From the NCBI RefSeq assembly GCF_014349235.1, contig NZ_JACSOH010000004.1:133307-197306 (forward strand): 64,000 nucleotides of DNA, in the 5' to 3' direction. A program made the position numbers and the translations under genes. Positions within the stretch are counted from its first letter, which is position 1. The number at the start of each line of letters is the position of its first letter. This DNA comes from Cytophaga sp. FL35. Its GTDB lineage: Bacteria; Bacteroidota; Bacteroidia; Flavobacteriales; Flavobacteriaceae. Under the pieces are notes generated by a model. It searched no databases. It was not told where the DNA came from and worked only from the letters and a program-made list of their open reading frames with translations. Below are positions 27,151-36,874 of the stretch, one piece after another.

Positions 27151-27780
27151 TCAATCAATATGTACCTTACTCCCCTCCTGTTTAGCTAACTCATACAACT
27201 GTTGAAGTTGTGAAGAGAGAATACGGTCTTTAGAAAGTTCTGGTAATTCATTTATTTTAAAGAATCCAACCGCTTCCATGTCATATCCATGCTTTGGGGC
27301 ACCTCCGGTTATGTTGCAAAGAAATATCAATTTATAGATATAGAATGGTTGAGGGGGATGAGGGTGACATCTTTTATCATAAATGGCCAAGAGTCTACAC
27401 ACCTCAGCTTCATATCCGGTCTCTTCTTTTATCTCTTTTAAAACTGCTTCAGAGGGAGTATCCCCTACATCTGCCCAACCACCGGGAATTGTCCACTTGT
27501 TATCCAATCTTTCCTTAGCCATGAGAATCTCATTTTGTTCATTTAGAACAAAACCCCGAACATCTACTTTTACCGTTGGATAGTCTTTTTCAGGAAGAAA
27601 AAAGTTATCTAAAGTCTTAAGTTCTGTACCCGAAATTTGAGCCATTAATTGGAGACTTATTTGCCTAACTTCTTGATAGCGTTCCTCTGAGTAGTCACTT
27701 TCGGCATAGACCAATCCAATATCAGCTATTGATTTAAGGCGTTTTACTAAGTTAAGTTGTTCTTCGGCATTTAAATCCAT
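27151..27780 (-). CDS. Nudix hydrolase with YjhB-like N-terminal domain
   Basis: Residues 1-60 are a helical N-terminal domain (LVKRLKSIADIGLVYA) like that of the YjhB-type hydrolases of X-linked nucleoside diphosphates, and a Nudix fold follows. The Nudix box begins at Gly101 and reads through KEIKEETGY. Two box positions differ from the consensus GX5EX7REUXEEXGU: Asp107 stands in for the first Glu and Lys115 for the Arg, while Glu116, Glu119 and Glu120, which hold the metal, are kept. The likely substrates are ADP-ribose-like or nucleoside diphosphate compounds. Start and stop abut the neighbours (TAATG overlap with the ankyrin gene). Confidence 0.88.
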   Translation of the reverse strand: MDLNAEEQLNLVKRLKSIADIGLVYAESDYSEERYQEVRQISLQLMAQISGTELKTLDNFFLPEKDYPTVKVDVRGFVLNEQNEILMAKERLDNKWTIPGGWADVGDTPSEAVLKEIKEETGYEAEVCRLLAIYDKRCHPHPPQPFYIYKLIFLCNITGGAPKHGYDMEAVGFFKINELPELSKDRILSSQLQQLYELAKQEGSKVHID

Positions 27781-28247
27781 TACCCTTCCAACATGTTAAT
27801 AAGCTCATGGGATCCTTGTAACTTGGCATGGTCGAGCGCCGTATGTCCCCTATTATCCTTTACACTTGTATCTGCTCCATTATCCAATAGTAACTTTGCA
27901 ATTTTAGGTTTGTTAAATGTAGCTGCATAAATTAAGCAGGTACCCCCCATTGAATTTTTCACATTTACATTGGCCCCTTTATTCACCAGCAATTCTGCCA
28001 ACTCATCATATCCTTTAAAACAGACGCCCATTAATGCCGTATTACCGGCCCCATCTACTTCATCTACTTCTGCACCTTTCTCCAATAACAATTGAGCAAT
28101 TTCATATTGATTGTAGTATGTAGCTAAAATAAGGGGCGTAGAACCTCTTTGGTCCTTAATAGCCATGAGCTTAGGATTGTCGGAAATTGCCGTTGACACC
28201 TTTTCTATATTCCCAGACCTGATATAATTTAAAAAATCTTCATTCAT
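27780..28247 (-). CDS. Ankyrin-repeat protein
   Basis: The ATG at 28247 (MNEDFLNYI) gives 155 residues with four ankyrin repeats, for example DQRGSTPLILATYYNQYEIAQ, GNTALMGVCFKGYDELAELL, MGGTCLIYAATFNKPKIAKLL and RGHTALDHAKLQGSHELINML, with no signal peptide. A longer frame from 28325 has no support. Small stand-alone ankyrin proteins bind protein partners in the cytoplasm or periplasm; the partner here is unknown. The stop overlaps the Nudix ATG by one base, so the two are coupled. Confidence 0.88.
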   Translation of the reverse strand: MNEDFLNYIRSGNIEKVSTAISDNPKLMAIKDQRGSTPLILATYYNQYEIAQLLLEKGAEVDEVDGAGNTALMGVCFKGYDELAELLVNKGANVNVKNSMGGTCLIYAATFNKPKIAKLLLDNGADTSVKDNRGHTALDHAKLQGSHELINMLEG

Positions 28248-28494
28248 ACAAATTTTATTAAAAATGACGTTCCTAATACTATAAAAGCAACTGGACTGAA
28301 AATTACAAAATTGAATCTCTATCAAATATCCTGAATTGACTTTTCTAAAATAGCACTATCAAATAAATTTATAAGTACTTAATGACATCTATAACAATGC
28401 GTAACAACAATAAAGTAAATAACCATTAATTTTTAGATATTTTCCTACTTTAAAACATATTTTTATAACTTCACTCTCCAAACCCCCCTTGTAA

Positions 28495-30702
28495 TTGGAC
28501 ACTTTAACCATTAACACGCTTATTAAGGAGGCACCTGTAGCCATTGCGTTACTGGATGACCAATATTGTTTTCAAACCTATTCTTCGGTTTGGGAAGACA
28601 AATTTTCTGTCCCAAATTCCAATTTGCTAGGTTTAAAGCTTTTTGAGGTAATGCCATTTTTGAAATCAGAATTGGAGTCGGTACTACCCAAATGCCTAAA
28701 GGGAGAATCCCATCAAAATGATGGAAATAAATTGGTAGTTGAAGGTATTGTAAAGTGGTTAAAATGGAAAGTGAATCCTCAGCGAAACCTTGATGGCATT
28801 ATTACAGGAATCATTCTATTTCTAGAAGATATTTCTGAAAACAAAAGAAAGGAAGAGATACATCAAAAAGCTGTTGAAGTTGCCAAAATTGGCGGTTGGG
28901 AAATTGATTTACTTACCAATGATCTCTATTGGACAGATATCACCAAGCAAATTCATGAGCTTCCATTGGACTATACACCAAAATTGGAGGAGGGAATTAA
29001 ATTCTATAAAGAAGGAAGACATAGAGATACTATTTCAAAAGTCGTAGCGCGAGCCATGGCAGATGGCACCCCTTGGGATGTTAACTTAATTATCGTAACT
29101 GCCAAAGGAAGGGAGCGTTGGGTACGCGCCATGGGCAGTGTTGAAATGAAACACGGCAAGTGTGTTCGTATTTTTGGTACTTTCCAAGATATTGATGATG
29201 AGAAAAGAATGGAAATCAAATTAAATGAGGTTTCCAACAGACTTGCCATTGCCACCACTGGATCCAATATAGGAATATGGGAATACTCTATGCTCAATGA
29301 AGACTTTGTATGGGATGACAACATGTACAAATTATATGGGGTCAAAAGAATCAATTTTAATCCTAACAATAGACATCATTGGAGAAGGGCCGTACACCCA
29401 GATGATTTAGATAATATTGTATCTACCCATATTAAAGCTCTGGAAGGCAAAAAAGAATATGAGACCCAGTATAGGGTCATAACCCCAAAAGGAGAAATTA
29501 GACACTTAGGTGCCAGGGCTGTTATCATATATGACGAGAAAGGTACGCCCACCAAGATGATAGGCACCAACTTTGACATCACAGAGCTTTCCAAGACACA
29601 ATTAATGCTTGAACGTAGCGAAGAGTCCTTGCATAGGGCCTTTGAGAAATCTACAACGGGTATGGCGTTGGTAGGTTTAAAAGGCGAGTGGATTCAGGTG
29701 AACAAGCAATTATGTTCAAAACTGGGATACACGGAAGAAGAGCTACTTAATAAAACCTTTCAAGATATCACCCACCCAGAAGATCTAGAAAAAGATTTAG
29801 CCCTCCTTAATGAAATAATCAAGGGAAAAAGGGATAGTTATAAAATAGAAAAGAGATACCTTAATAAAGAAGGTCAGACTATTTTTGCGATATTGACAGT
29901 AACGGCAGTTAGAAATATTGAAGGGAAACTTTCGCATTTTATTTCACAGGTGATGGATATCACCCAGAGAATAAAATCCGAAGAAGAATTGACCAGACTT
30001 TTAAATATTACCAAGCAGCAAAATGATAGCCTTTTGAATTTTGCCCATATCGTCTCGCATAACTTAAGATCACACGCTACCAACCTCTCAATGCTCACTG
30101 GCTTTTTAGAAGGGGAAAAGGATGAATCCGAAGTAACAGAAATCCATTCTATGCTTAAGGATGCTTCTGAAAGCTTAAATGAAACCGTCATACATCTTAA
30201 TGATGTGGTTCAACTCAAAGTAGGCGCCAACGAAAAAATGGTACCCGTAAACCTACCTGAAACCCTACACACGGTAAAAAAGAACCTAAGTGTATTATTA
30301 AATGATAAAAAGGTACAATGCACCGTAGATATGCCCCATAATTTAACCGTAAACGGTATTCCGGCATATATTGACAGCATATTCCTAAATTTGATTACCA
30401 ATAGTATTAAATATAGTTCGCCCAAACGTACTCCCACTTTAAACATTACAACAGAAATTACCGAAAATCATGTAATTTTAAGTTTTGCGGACAATGGGCT
30501 AGGAATTAACCTAAAAAGACATGGCAAGAAAATTTTTGGCATGTATAAAACCTTTCATAAAAATAAAGACGCTAAAGGCATTGGCCTCTTTATTACCAAA
30601 AACCAAATGGAATCTATGAGAGGTAAAATAGATGTAGAAAGTGAAGTAGGCATAGGAACTACCTTTAAATTGTATTTTGAGAACAACCAAACCCCAGAAT
30701 AA
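28495..30702 (+). CDS. Multi-PAS hybrid-less sensor histidine kinase
   Basis: A 735-residue soluble kinase with no membrane segment. Four PAS modules can be traced: about 5-115, 125-235, 245-365 (WRRAVHPDDLDN, ITPKGEIRHLGARAV) and 375-495 (FEKSTTGMALVGL, GYTEEELLNKTFQDITHPEDL). The dimerization helix carries His522 in IVSHNLRSHATN; the usual proline after the H-box arginine is replaced, as the segment reads HNLRSH rather than HxLRTP. The ATPase domain has NLITNSIKYSS, DNGLGINL and KGIGLFI. The start is a TTG with no better ATG. It overlaps the first response regulator by one base, so the phosphate acceptor is almost certainly that protein. The sensed signal is unknown. Confidence 0.88.
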   Translation: MDTLTINTLIKEAPVAIALLDDQYCFQTYSSVWEDKFSVPNSNLLGLKLFEVMPFLKSELESVLPKCLKGESHQNDGNKLVVEGIVKWLKWKVNPQRNLDGIITGIILFLEDISENKRKEEIHQKAVEVAKIGGWEIDLLTNDLYWTDITKQIHELPLDYTPKLEEGIKFYKEGRHRDTISKVVARAMADGTPWDVNLIIVTAKGRERWVRAMGSVEMKHGKCVRIFGTFQDIDDEKRMEIKLNEVSNRLAIATTGSNIGIWEYSMLNEDFVWDDNMYKLYGVKRINFNPNNRHHWRRAVHPDDLDNIVSTHIKALEGKKEYETQYRVITPKGEIRHLGARAVIIYDEKGTPTKMIGTNFDITELSKTQLMLERSEESLHRAFEKSTTGMALVGLKGEWIQVNKQLCSKLGYTEEELLNKTFQDITHPEDLEKDLALLNEIIKGKRDSYKIEKRYLNKEGQTIFAILTVTAVRNIEGKLSHFISQVMDITQRIKSEEELTRLLNITKQQNDSLLNFAHIVSHNLRSHATNLSMLTGFLEGEKDESEVTEIHSMLKDASESLNETVIHLNDVVQLKVGANEKMVPVNLPETLHTVKKNLSVLLNDKKVQCTVDMPHNLTVNGIPAYIDSIFLNLITNSIKYSSPKRTPTLNITTEITENHVILSFADNGLGINLKRHGKKIFGMYKTFHKNKDAKGIGLFITKNQMESMRGKIDVESEVGIGTTFKLYFENNQTPE

Positions 30703-31130
30703 TGGCTAGAGTAAGTAGTACTTGTATTATTGACGATGACCCCATTTTTGTCTATAGTACCAAACGAATTATGAAAGAAGTTGATTTCAGTGATGAAATC
30801 ATGGTATACAATAACGGTCAAGATGCTATTGAAGCAATTGAAGATATTGTGGAAAGCGGAGAATCCATCCCTCCTATAATTTTCTTAGACCTTAATATGC
30901 CCATCATGAACGGTTGGGAGTTTTTGGATGAATTTGTAAAAATTCCTAATCCGAACAGGGAAAAAACGGTCATTTACATTATTAGTTCTTCTATAGACCC
31001 TCGTGATTTGGAACGGATAAGAAATTATGAAATAGTTGATAATTATATTTTGAAACCGGTGGTTCGCGAAGATTTACATACAGTACTAAAGAATATTGGA
31101 ATAGAACACGATAAGACCACAGAAACATAG
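30702..31130 (+). CDS. Single-domain response regulator (CheY/Rcp1-like)
   Basis: A 142-residue receiver with the acidic pair DDD at 11-13, phosphoacceptor Asp63 in IIFLDLNMPIMNGWEF, the switch serines in IISSSIDP and the lysine in YILKPV. There is no output domain. It starts within the kinase stop (TAATG), so the two are translationally coupled. The FLDLNMPIMNGWEF form is typical of the Rcp1-type regulators that pair with PAS kinases in Bacteroidota. Output is probably by protein contact or as a phosphate shuttle. Confidence 0.92.
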   Translation: MARVSSTCIIDDDPIFVYSTKRIMKEVDFSDEIMVYNNGQDAIEAIEDIVESGESIPPIIFLDLNMPIMNGWEFLDEFVKIPNPNREKTVIYIISSSIDPRDLERIRNYEIVDNYILKPVVREDLHTVLKNIGIEHDKTTET

Positions 31131-31173
31131 GATGTACACCTAGAATAATAGTTACTTTAAAAAGCTGGAATGA

Positions 31174-31575
31174 ATGAATGAAGCCTTAAAAAGCATTTGT
31201 ATAATAGATGATGACGCCATTTCGGTTTTTGGATTAAAAAGGGCACTAAAAAAATATGATGGGGAAACGGACCCCAATCCCTTAGTTTTTGAGAATGGGC
31301 AAGATGCGATTGACGAGTTTGAAGAATTAATAGAGGGCAATCAACCATTGCCCTCCGTTATTTTCATTGATTTAAATATGCCTATTATGAACGGATGGGA
31401 GTTTGTTGAGGAGTTTAAGAGAATACACCCCTCTGAGAAAACCACACCGCTCATTCTAATCATGAGTTCTTCTATTGATCCAGCGGATGCAGAAAAAGCC
31501 AAAAGCTACGGGTTAGATGACAATTACCTTTCCAAACCTGTTTCCAAAGAAATACTTGAAGCATATTTCAATTAA
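31174..31575 (+). CDS. Second single-domain response regulator, paralogue of the preceding one
   Basis: This 133-residue receiver domain has phosphoacceptor Asp66 in VIFIDLNMPIMNGWEF, the acidic cluster DDD at 12-14, MSSSID and the lysine in YLSKPV. It closely follows the layout of the regulator at 30702 (NGQDAI, NMPIMNGWEF, SSSID), so it looks like a tandem duplicate that has diverged. The start MNEALKSICI is chosen among three ATGs within 10 bases. Its end overlaps the convergent lipoprotein gene by 4 bases. No output domain is present. Confidence 0.9.
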   Translation: MNEALKSICIIDDDAISVFGLKRALKKYDGETDPNPLVFENGQDAIDEFEELIEGNQPLPSVIFIDLNMPIMNGWEFVEEFKRIHPSEKTTPLILIMSSSIDPADAEKAKSYGLDDNYLSKPVSKEILEAYFN

Positions 31576-32942
31576 TTCCGATTCCCAGGTGTAAAATCCT
31601 CCGGGGCAATTTGGGGTTGATTATTGGTACCTGCCGCACCCGTATCATTATAAATTTCCCACTCACTATTAGTAAAGTTTGGGTTCGCCATGTCAATATC
31701 TAGTTTTCTTAAAGCCCGTCCGTCCTCAAATTCGTGATCGGTTCCGGAACCGTCCTCTCCCACAATTCCAAATGCATCAATTACCTTTCCAAAAGGGTCT
31801 ATAAGTTGAAGGTTGTCATCACCGTTAGAATCTGCGGGACTATTGCCGCCAATAGCCATATCCGGGGCAAAACCATATACCCTTTCAAACTCCTCTGCAT
31901 TAGGGCTTATAACAAGTGTCTTATTGCCCTCCAGTACAATTCCTGAAAGGTCTAACGTTGAACTTATTTCGGTGTTGGCATTTGTAAACCTGACCAAAGA
32001 CCATCCTTTTAAGCTTAAGGCCATTTCCGAGGCGTTGAAGATTTCAACAAACCTGGCACCTGCATTGTTATCGGGGTCAGCCAATTCTGAGATAAAAAGC
32101 TGATTAGAAGTAAACTCATCTATAAATGGAGCGCATCTATCCTTGGTAAATTCCATATCCTGTAAACTTCTTATGATCAAATCACCCTCCAAAAGAATCC
32201 CAGTGACCCTTCCATTTAATTCCGGTACAATTTCAGATTGAAAATCGGAATACCCACTATTCACTAGGGATATAACTTGGTCGTCACAATTGATCAGAGT
32301 TCTAACGGTCTCCTCCGCCTCATTTGCAAACGGAAGCCGTAATTCTTCCTCAACAAACTCCAAACTGTCCAGGGACACCAGTATACCGGAAGGATATTCG
32401 TTCCATTTTTCGATAGAAATTTTTACAGGTTGAATTATTGAAGGATCATCACAAGAACGAACGATATGCTCATCTACTACGTTGGCAGGTAAACGACCTA
32501 CGGATACGTTGCCAAAGGATTCAAAGGTTGCTCCCAGTTTATAAACATTGCCACTCTTACCCAGATACAAACCTTTTAGTTTTACATACACTTTACTGCC
32601 AATAGGGTAAAGCAAGTGCGAATCTCGTATATCTATTTCTATTTGAAATGCTTCTTTAGGATTTGCAACAGCATCTTGAATATGCAGTACACTAAAAAAG
32701 TTACCGTACTCATCTGAAGAAACTACGAAACCCTCAATTATTAGATTCTCTTGAATTTGTACGGTTTCATCCATATAGAGTTCTTTGATTTCTGTATAAG
32801 TAGCATTTGCCATTATACTTTCATCGCATTCTGATTTGGGAGGATCAAATTCCCTATTACAGGACAAAAACCAAGTAGCAAACAAAATCACCAATGACAT
32901 GTATTCAAAGAAGCATTTTCTTAAAAAATCCCGTTTTTCCAT
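31572..32942 (-). CDS. DUF5689 / lamin-tail-domain surface lipoprotein
   Basis: Starting at the ATG at 32942 (MEKRDFLRKC), 4 bases after the receptor stop, gives 456 residues with a lipobox WFLSC (Cys28). Residues about 40-270 are a DUF5689 region (an OB-like module with VVSSDEYGNFFSVLHIQD). From about 285 there is a lamin-tail domain (LFISELADPDNNAGARFVEI, GWSLVRFT), a small Ig-like fold often seen on surface and DNA-related proteins. The end EDFTPGNRN carries no sorting tail. It is the partner lipoprotein of the receptor upstream and probably covers or feeds its extracellular face, taking the place of a SusD. Confidence 0.85.
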   Translation of the reverse strand: MEKRDFLRKCFFEYMSLVILFATWFLSCNREFDPPKSECDESIMANATYTEIKELYMDETVQIQENLIIEGFVVSSDEYGNFFSVLHIQDAVANPKEAFQIEIDIRDSHLLYPIGSKVYVKLKGLYLGKSGNVYKLGATFESFGNVSVGRLPANVVDEHIVRSCDDPSIIQPVKISIEKWNEYPSGILVSLDSLEFVEEELRLPFANEAEETVRTLINCDDQVISLVNSGYSDFQSEIVPELNGRVTGILLEGDLIIRSLQDMEFTKDRCAPFIDEFTSNQLFISELADPDNNAGARFVEIFNASEMALSLKGWSLVRFTNANTEISSTLDLSGIVLEGNKTLVISPNAEEFERVYGFAPDMAIGGNSPADSNGDDNLQLIDPFGKVIDAFGIVGEDGSGTDHEFEDGRALRKLDIDMANPNFTNSEWEIYNDTGAAGTNNQPQIAPEDFTPGNRN

Positions 32943-32946
32943 ACTT

Positions 32947-35676
32947 CTAAAAACTATAGGCAATATTTAAAAAGAAGGTACGCCCGTAGCCATACCAATA
33001 TTTAGGGGCAAATGAAGGGGTGCCACTCAAATTATCATCGCGTAACTGTCCAAAATTTCCATTTCTACTTTGTTCATAGCCGCCAGTCCTAAATTGCATA
33101 TCAAACGCATTATTGATACTAGCGAACACACTAATATATTTACCGTTTTTCAACCATGACTTTCCGCCTATCAAATTGAGTAAATAGAAATTATCCAAAG
33201 GATTTTGCTTTAGCAATTCTTCAACATTTTCTGCAGTAGCATCTGGAAAGGGATTTCCTGTTTCCGGGTCTAAATAAAAACTGGAGGTTCTGGTAATAGT
33301 AGAAATGTTGGCATAATTATCTGCTAAATAGTTAGCCGTGGCGCCTATCCACCAATATTTGGGGTCTCTGTATTCAAAACCTAAAGCATACGCTTGTTGC
33401 GGACCTTGAGCAAGCTTATAGTCCTTTATTTGGGCCGGACCCAAAGATAGGTTTCCATCTATATTGATTAGATCTTCTTCTCTACCTGCCGTATCAAAAT
33501 TAATGGTAACGTTAGGGTCACTAGCAAACACGTATTTGCCTATAGCCGCCACAAAATTCATTTTAACGGATGATGAAAGCTGATATTCCAATCCGAGTTC
33601 TGTACCCAAATGCAACTTATCTAAATCCGTCAATACTTCCTGAACAAAATCGGAACCCACCCCAGTGTCCACAAAGAAGAAGTTGATATCCGTTATGTTC
33701 TGAAAACGGGTATAAAAGGCACTCAACCTACCCGTTAAAGTGGGCAGCTTAAGATGGTAGTTAACATCTAGCGTCGTAATTTTTTCATCTTGAATACTAG
33801 TGACTACCTCATTATTCTCCCTAGGATTTATAAAAACATTTTGAAGCACCGGTGCCTTAAAAATTTGTGCAGCATTGGTGTTAACGACATGTCTTTCGGT
33901 TATTTTGTAGGTTGCACCTCCTTTAATACCATAGTTGGAAAAATGTACCCTATCACTCTTTCCAAGAGAATTGTCTAAATATCTCTCATTTTGAAAAAGC
34001 CCTTCCCTTTGGTAAGAAGTATTTGAATATTCGCCAGCCATGAAAGCACTCCATCTGGTCCTGCTATACCTAATTTGAGCAAAACTTGAATAATTTGTAG
34101 CGTCCAAAATGTAATTGTAATTAAAAACATCTCCTCTTCGTTTTTGAACCGAACCTGCTATATCATTTTTGGTATCGGAAAAAGCATCCAAATCATTATG
34201 AAACTGCGCCCCTAACAAATCGGTAATTTTAGCATAATTGATAGATGATAGTTGTGAATAGTTCAATCCAAGGTTTACTTGAACATTATGTAACATATCA
34301 AAGTTACTGATGAGATTAAAGTTAAACTGTTGATCATCCGTGACATCATCATATAAGAGATAAGCGGCCGCCTCCCTTTCATTGGACCTATAGATTTCCT
34401 CCCAATCAATTTGAGGTTCGTTTAGAAACCCTTCCTTTGCAAGATTCGCACTCGTAAAATTAGCCCCTATAGGACTATTGATATAAAAACTGGGAAGGTA
34501 ACGGTAGTAAGTGGGATCTGGGTTTGGCGCGTTAAAATACCCCAGTCTGCTTCTATTGTTTGTTCCAAACTGATAGGAAACACCAGTATTCAAATTGAAC
34601 TTATCTATTTCGACCCGATAATTTAGCATTAGGATAGGTTCTGAAATTTCTCGCTCCCGGGCATTTCGGGTCTTGTTATCTTGTTCCCCCCAATAGGGGT
34701 TATAACGATTACCTACCAACTGAAAAACTTCTTCTGTAATAGCCGATGACCTCCCACGTCTGTTAGAAGCCAGAATTCCAGTAAATTGAAGGGAGTTTTT
34801 ATCATTGATTTTATACTCCCCTCCTACATAGGCACTATAGGCATCATATAAAGTTCCATTTATATAAGCCTCTTTTGCCCATCGTTTTGAAATTGAAACA
34901 GTATATGCCAGCCCATTCTCAAGCAGTCCAGAATTGTGTGTAGCCATGAACCTGCCCGCATATGTTCTATTAGAGGCAGATACCGTAAATCTAGTTCCTG
35001 GTCTTAACCCACTTGGGCGCGTATCTATATTTGTATTGCCTAAAATACCGCCAAAAGTAAAATCCGAAGGGGCTAACGCATTGGTATATTGCTGATTTCT
35101 TAATACATCATTAAGTCCTCCCCAATTATTCCATTGCGGCCTACCATCATAAAACTTGTTCATTTTAATGCCATTGATGGTAATATTTCCATTCTGGGAA
35201 TCATATCCTCTTACCCTAAAGAAGGCTTGACCAAAGTCAAAAGCCGCCCTGTTTAGGAACAGGTCTCTAGTGGCCTGCAATAATCCCGAAGGGTTGGAGG
35301 CGATACCGTCGTCCGTAAGTTCATTATCGGTTAAAGTAATGAGGTTGGTAGTCTGTTCAGAGGTAATATCCTCCTCCAACATAATTGTTCCTAAATTCAA
35401 ACGATCCAAAGTAAAGATTATAGGTATTTGTTTCTGAAGGTAATCCGGAGACGAAATCCTAAGGAGGATTTCCTTTTTTGTAGTTGTAATTTTAAACGAT
35501 CCATTCTCCTGGGTCCTCACTAAATTATTGGACCCTACAATTGCAATTTCAGCTTGGGTAACGGGATTTTCCGTTCTCTGGGAAACTATGGTTCCAGTAA
35601 GTATATATTTATCTTGAGACCAAAGACTATGTAGGGCAATGAATGAAAAAACAAAAAGAAACCCAATGCGTTTCAA
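32947..35676 (-). CDS. TonB-dependent receptor with carboxypeptidase-regulatory-like domain
   Basis: A 909-residue outer-membrane receptor with a signal peptide (MKRIGFLFVF to LWSQ), a carboxypeptidase-regulatory module (LTGTIVSQRTENPVTQAEI) and a plug marked by NRAAFDFGQAFFRVRGYDSQ and NWGGLNDVLRNQ. The barrel ends GYGRTFFLNIAYSF. The plug's INGIKMNKFYDGRPQWNNWG differs from SusC and siderophore types. With the lamin-tail lipoprotein 4 bases downstream and a secreted EEP nuclease/phosphatase divergent at 35794, the locus resembles a nucleic-acid or organophosphate uptake module; this is an inference. Confidence 0.9.
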   Translation of the reverse strand: MKRIGFLFVFSFIALHSLWSQDKYILTGTIVSQRTENPVTQAEIAIVGSNNLVRTQENGSFKITTTKKEILLRISSPDYLQKQIPIIFTLDRLNLGTIMLEEDITSEQTTNLITLTDNELTDDGIASNPSGLLQATRDLFLNRAAFDFGQAFFRVRGYDSQNGNITINGIKMNKFYDGRPQWNNWGGLNDVLRNQQYTNALAPSDFTFGGILGNTNIDTRPSGLRPGTRFTVSASNRTYAGRFMATHNSGLLENGLAYTVSISKRWAKEAYINGTLYDAYSAYVGGEYKINDKNSLQFTGILASNRRGRSSAITEEVFQLVGNRYNPYWGEQDNKTRNAREREISEPILMLNYRVEIDKFNLNTGVSYQFGTNNRSRLGYFNAPNPDPTYYRYLPSFYINSPIGANFTSANLAKEGFLNEPQIDWEEIYRSNEREAAAYLLYDDVTDDQQFNFNLISNFDMLHNVQVNLGLNYSQLSSINYAKITDLLGAQFHNDLDAFSDTKNDIAGSVQKRRGDVFNYNYILDATNYSSFAQIRYSRTRWSAFMAGEYSNTSYQREGLFQNERYLDNSLGKSDRVHFSNYGIKGGATYKITERHVVNTNAAQIFKAPVLQNVFINPRENNEVVTSIQDEKITTLDVNYHLKLPTLTGRLSAFYTRFQNITDINFFFVDTGVGSDFVQEVLTDLDKLHLGTELGLEYQLSSSVKMNFVAAIGKYVFASDPNVTINFDTAGREEDLINIDGNLSLGPAQIKDYKLAQGPQQAYALGFEYRDPKYWWIGATANYLADNYANISTITRTSSFYLDPETGNPFPDATAENVEELLKQNPLDNFYLLNLIGGKSWLKNGKYISVFASINNAFDMQFRTGGYEQSRNGNFGQLRDDNLSGTPSFAPKYWYGYGRTFFLNIAYSF

Positions 35677-35793
35677 CTACTTATATTTTTTGAAGAACAT
35701 ATCAATATTAACCAAATAAAGATTATTCTTACCAAGAATGAGGTTTAATCAGCTAAAAAAATCGTTAATTGAAGTAGATTTTATATCCCGATT

Positions 35794-36828
35794 ATGAATT
35801 TAAAATTACTTTTTCTACTCCTGTTACCCTTTGTAGCAATTTCCCAAAGCAGTTCTTATAAAATAAGAACGGTTGCTTTTTATAATCTTGAAAATCTTTT
35901 TGATACCACCAATGACACTTTGATTTTTGATGATGATCGAACCCCAGAAGGAAAGGATAATTGGACCCAAGAAAGATATGAACGAAAGCTCCTTCAAATG
36001 TCAAAGGTCATATCGGAAATAGGCTCTGATAAAACCGGAAATTCCCCGGACATTCTGGGGATTTGTGAGGTAGAAAACTTAAGAGTGATAAAAGATTTGA
36101 TACATCAAGATGCTTTAAGGAATAAGGGTTATGAAATTATTCATTATGATTCGCCTGATGAAAGGGGCATTGATGTGGCTTTACTTTACAAGAAATCGGC
36201 TTTTGTGCCGACTTCCACGGCAAGTCATCGGTTATTGCTCTTAAATGAGGAGCAAGAAAGAAATTATACCCGAGACCAATTGGTTGTTGGTGGCATGTTG
36301 GATGGTGAACAGTTATTTTTCTTAGTCAACCATTGGCCGTCTAGAAGTGGTGGTGAAGCAAGAAGCCGGCCAAACCGAATAGCCGCTGCCCAACTAAACA
36401 AACAAATTATTGATTCCCTACAAAGATTGGACGAGCAAGCAAAAATTATAAGTATGGGGGATTTTAATGACGACCCCACGAATGATAGTTTTAAAAAAAT
36501 ACTTCAAACCAAGGGCAAAATTAAAAAGCTGGAAAAAGGAGAGCTATACAATCCTATGGAGCGCTTATATAAGAAAGGTGTGGGTTCTTTGGCCTATAGG
36601 GACAACTGGAATCTTTTTGACCAGCTTTTTATGACAGAAGCCCTTTTAGAAAAGACAGATGAAAAGTATCATTTTTGGAAAGCCTCCGTATTTACCGCCC
36701 CCTATCTTTTAACACAAAAAGGAACCTATAAAGGCTACCCTTTAAGAACTTATGCTGGTGGCGCCTACACCGGAGGTTACTCCGATCACTTCCCGGTTTA
36801 TCTATACCTAATTAGAAAGGAACCATAA
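35794..36828 (+). CDS. Secreted endonuclease/exonuclease/phosphatase-family protein
   Basis: This 344-residue EEP-fold enzyme has a signal peptide (MNLKLLFLLLLPFVAIS), unlike the cytoplasmic exonuclease III at 18468. Catalytic elements: AFYNLENLFDT (Asn31, Asn34), Glu92 in GICEVEN, His180 in LVNHWPSRSGGE, Asp223 and Asn225 in MGDFNDDP, and the C-terminal YSDHFPVYL (His332). The enzyme should act in the periplasm or outside, on DNA, RNA or other phosphodiesters. It is divergent from the receptor/lipoprotein pair, and the 117-base gap probably holds promoters for both. Confidence 0.9.
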   Translation: MNLKLLFLLLLPFVAISQSSSYKIRTVAFYNLENLFDTTNDTLIFDDDRTPEGKDNWTQERYERKLLQMSKVISEIGSDKTGNSPDILGICEVENLRVIKDLIHQDALRNKGYEIIHYDSPDERGIDVALLYKKSAFVPTSTASHRLLLLNEEQERNYTRDQLVVGGMLDGEQLFFLVNHWPSRSGGEARSRPNRIAAAQLNKQIIDSLQRLDEQAKIISMGDFNDDPTNDSFKKILQTKGKIKKLEKGELYNPMERLYKKGVGSLAYRDNWNLFDQLFMTEALLEKTDEKYHFWKASVFTAPYLLTQKGTYKGYPLRTYAGGAYTGGYSDHFPVYLYLIRKEP

Positions 36829-36853
36829 AAAAACCCCTCCAATAAAAGAGGGG
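36829..36853 (-). terminator. Terminator of the DUF1080 gene
   Basis: The stem is CCCCTC (36834-36839) with GAGGGG (36848-36853); on the minus strand it is followed by seven U residues. On the plus strand the following CTTGACT is a poor run, so it mainly ends the minus-strand transcript. Confidence 0.75.
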
Positions 36854-36874
36854 CTTGACTATTTTAGAAATTAG

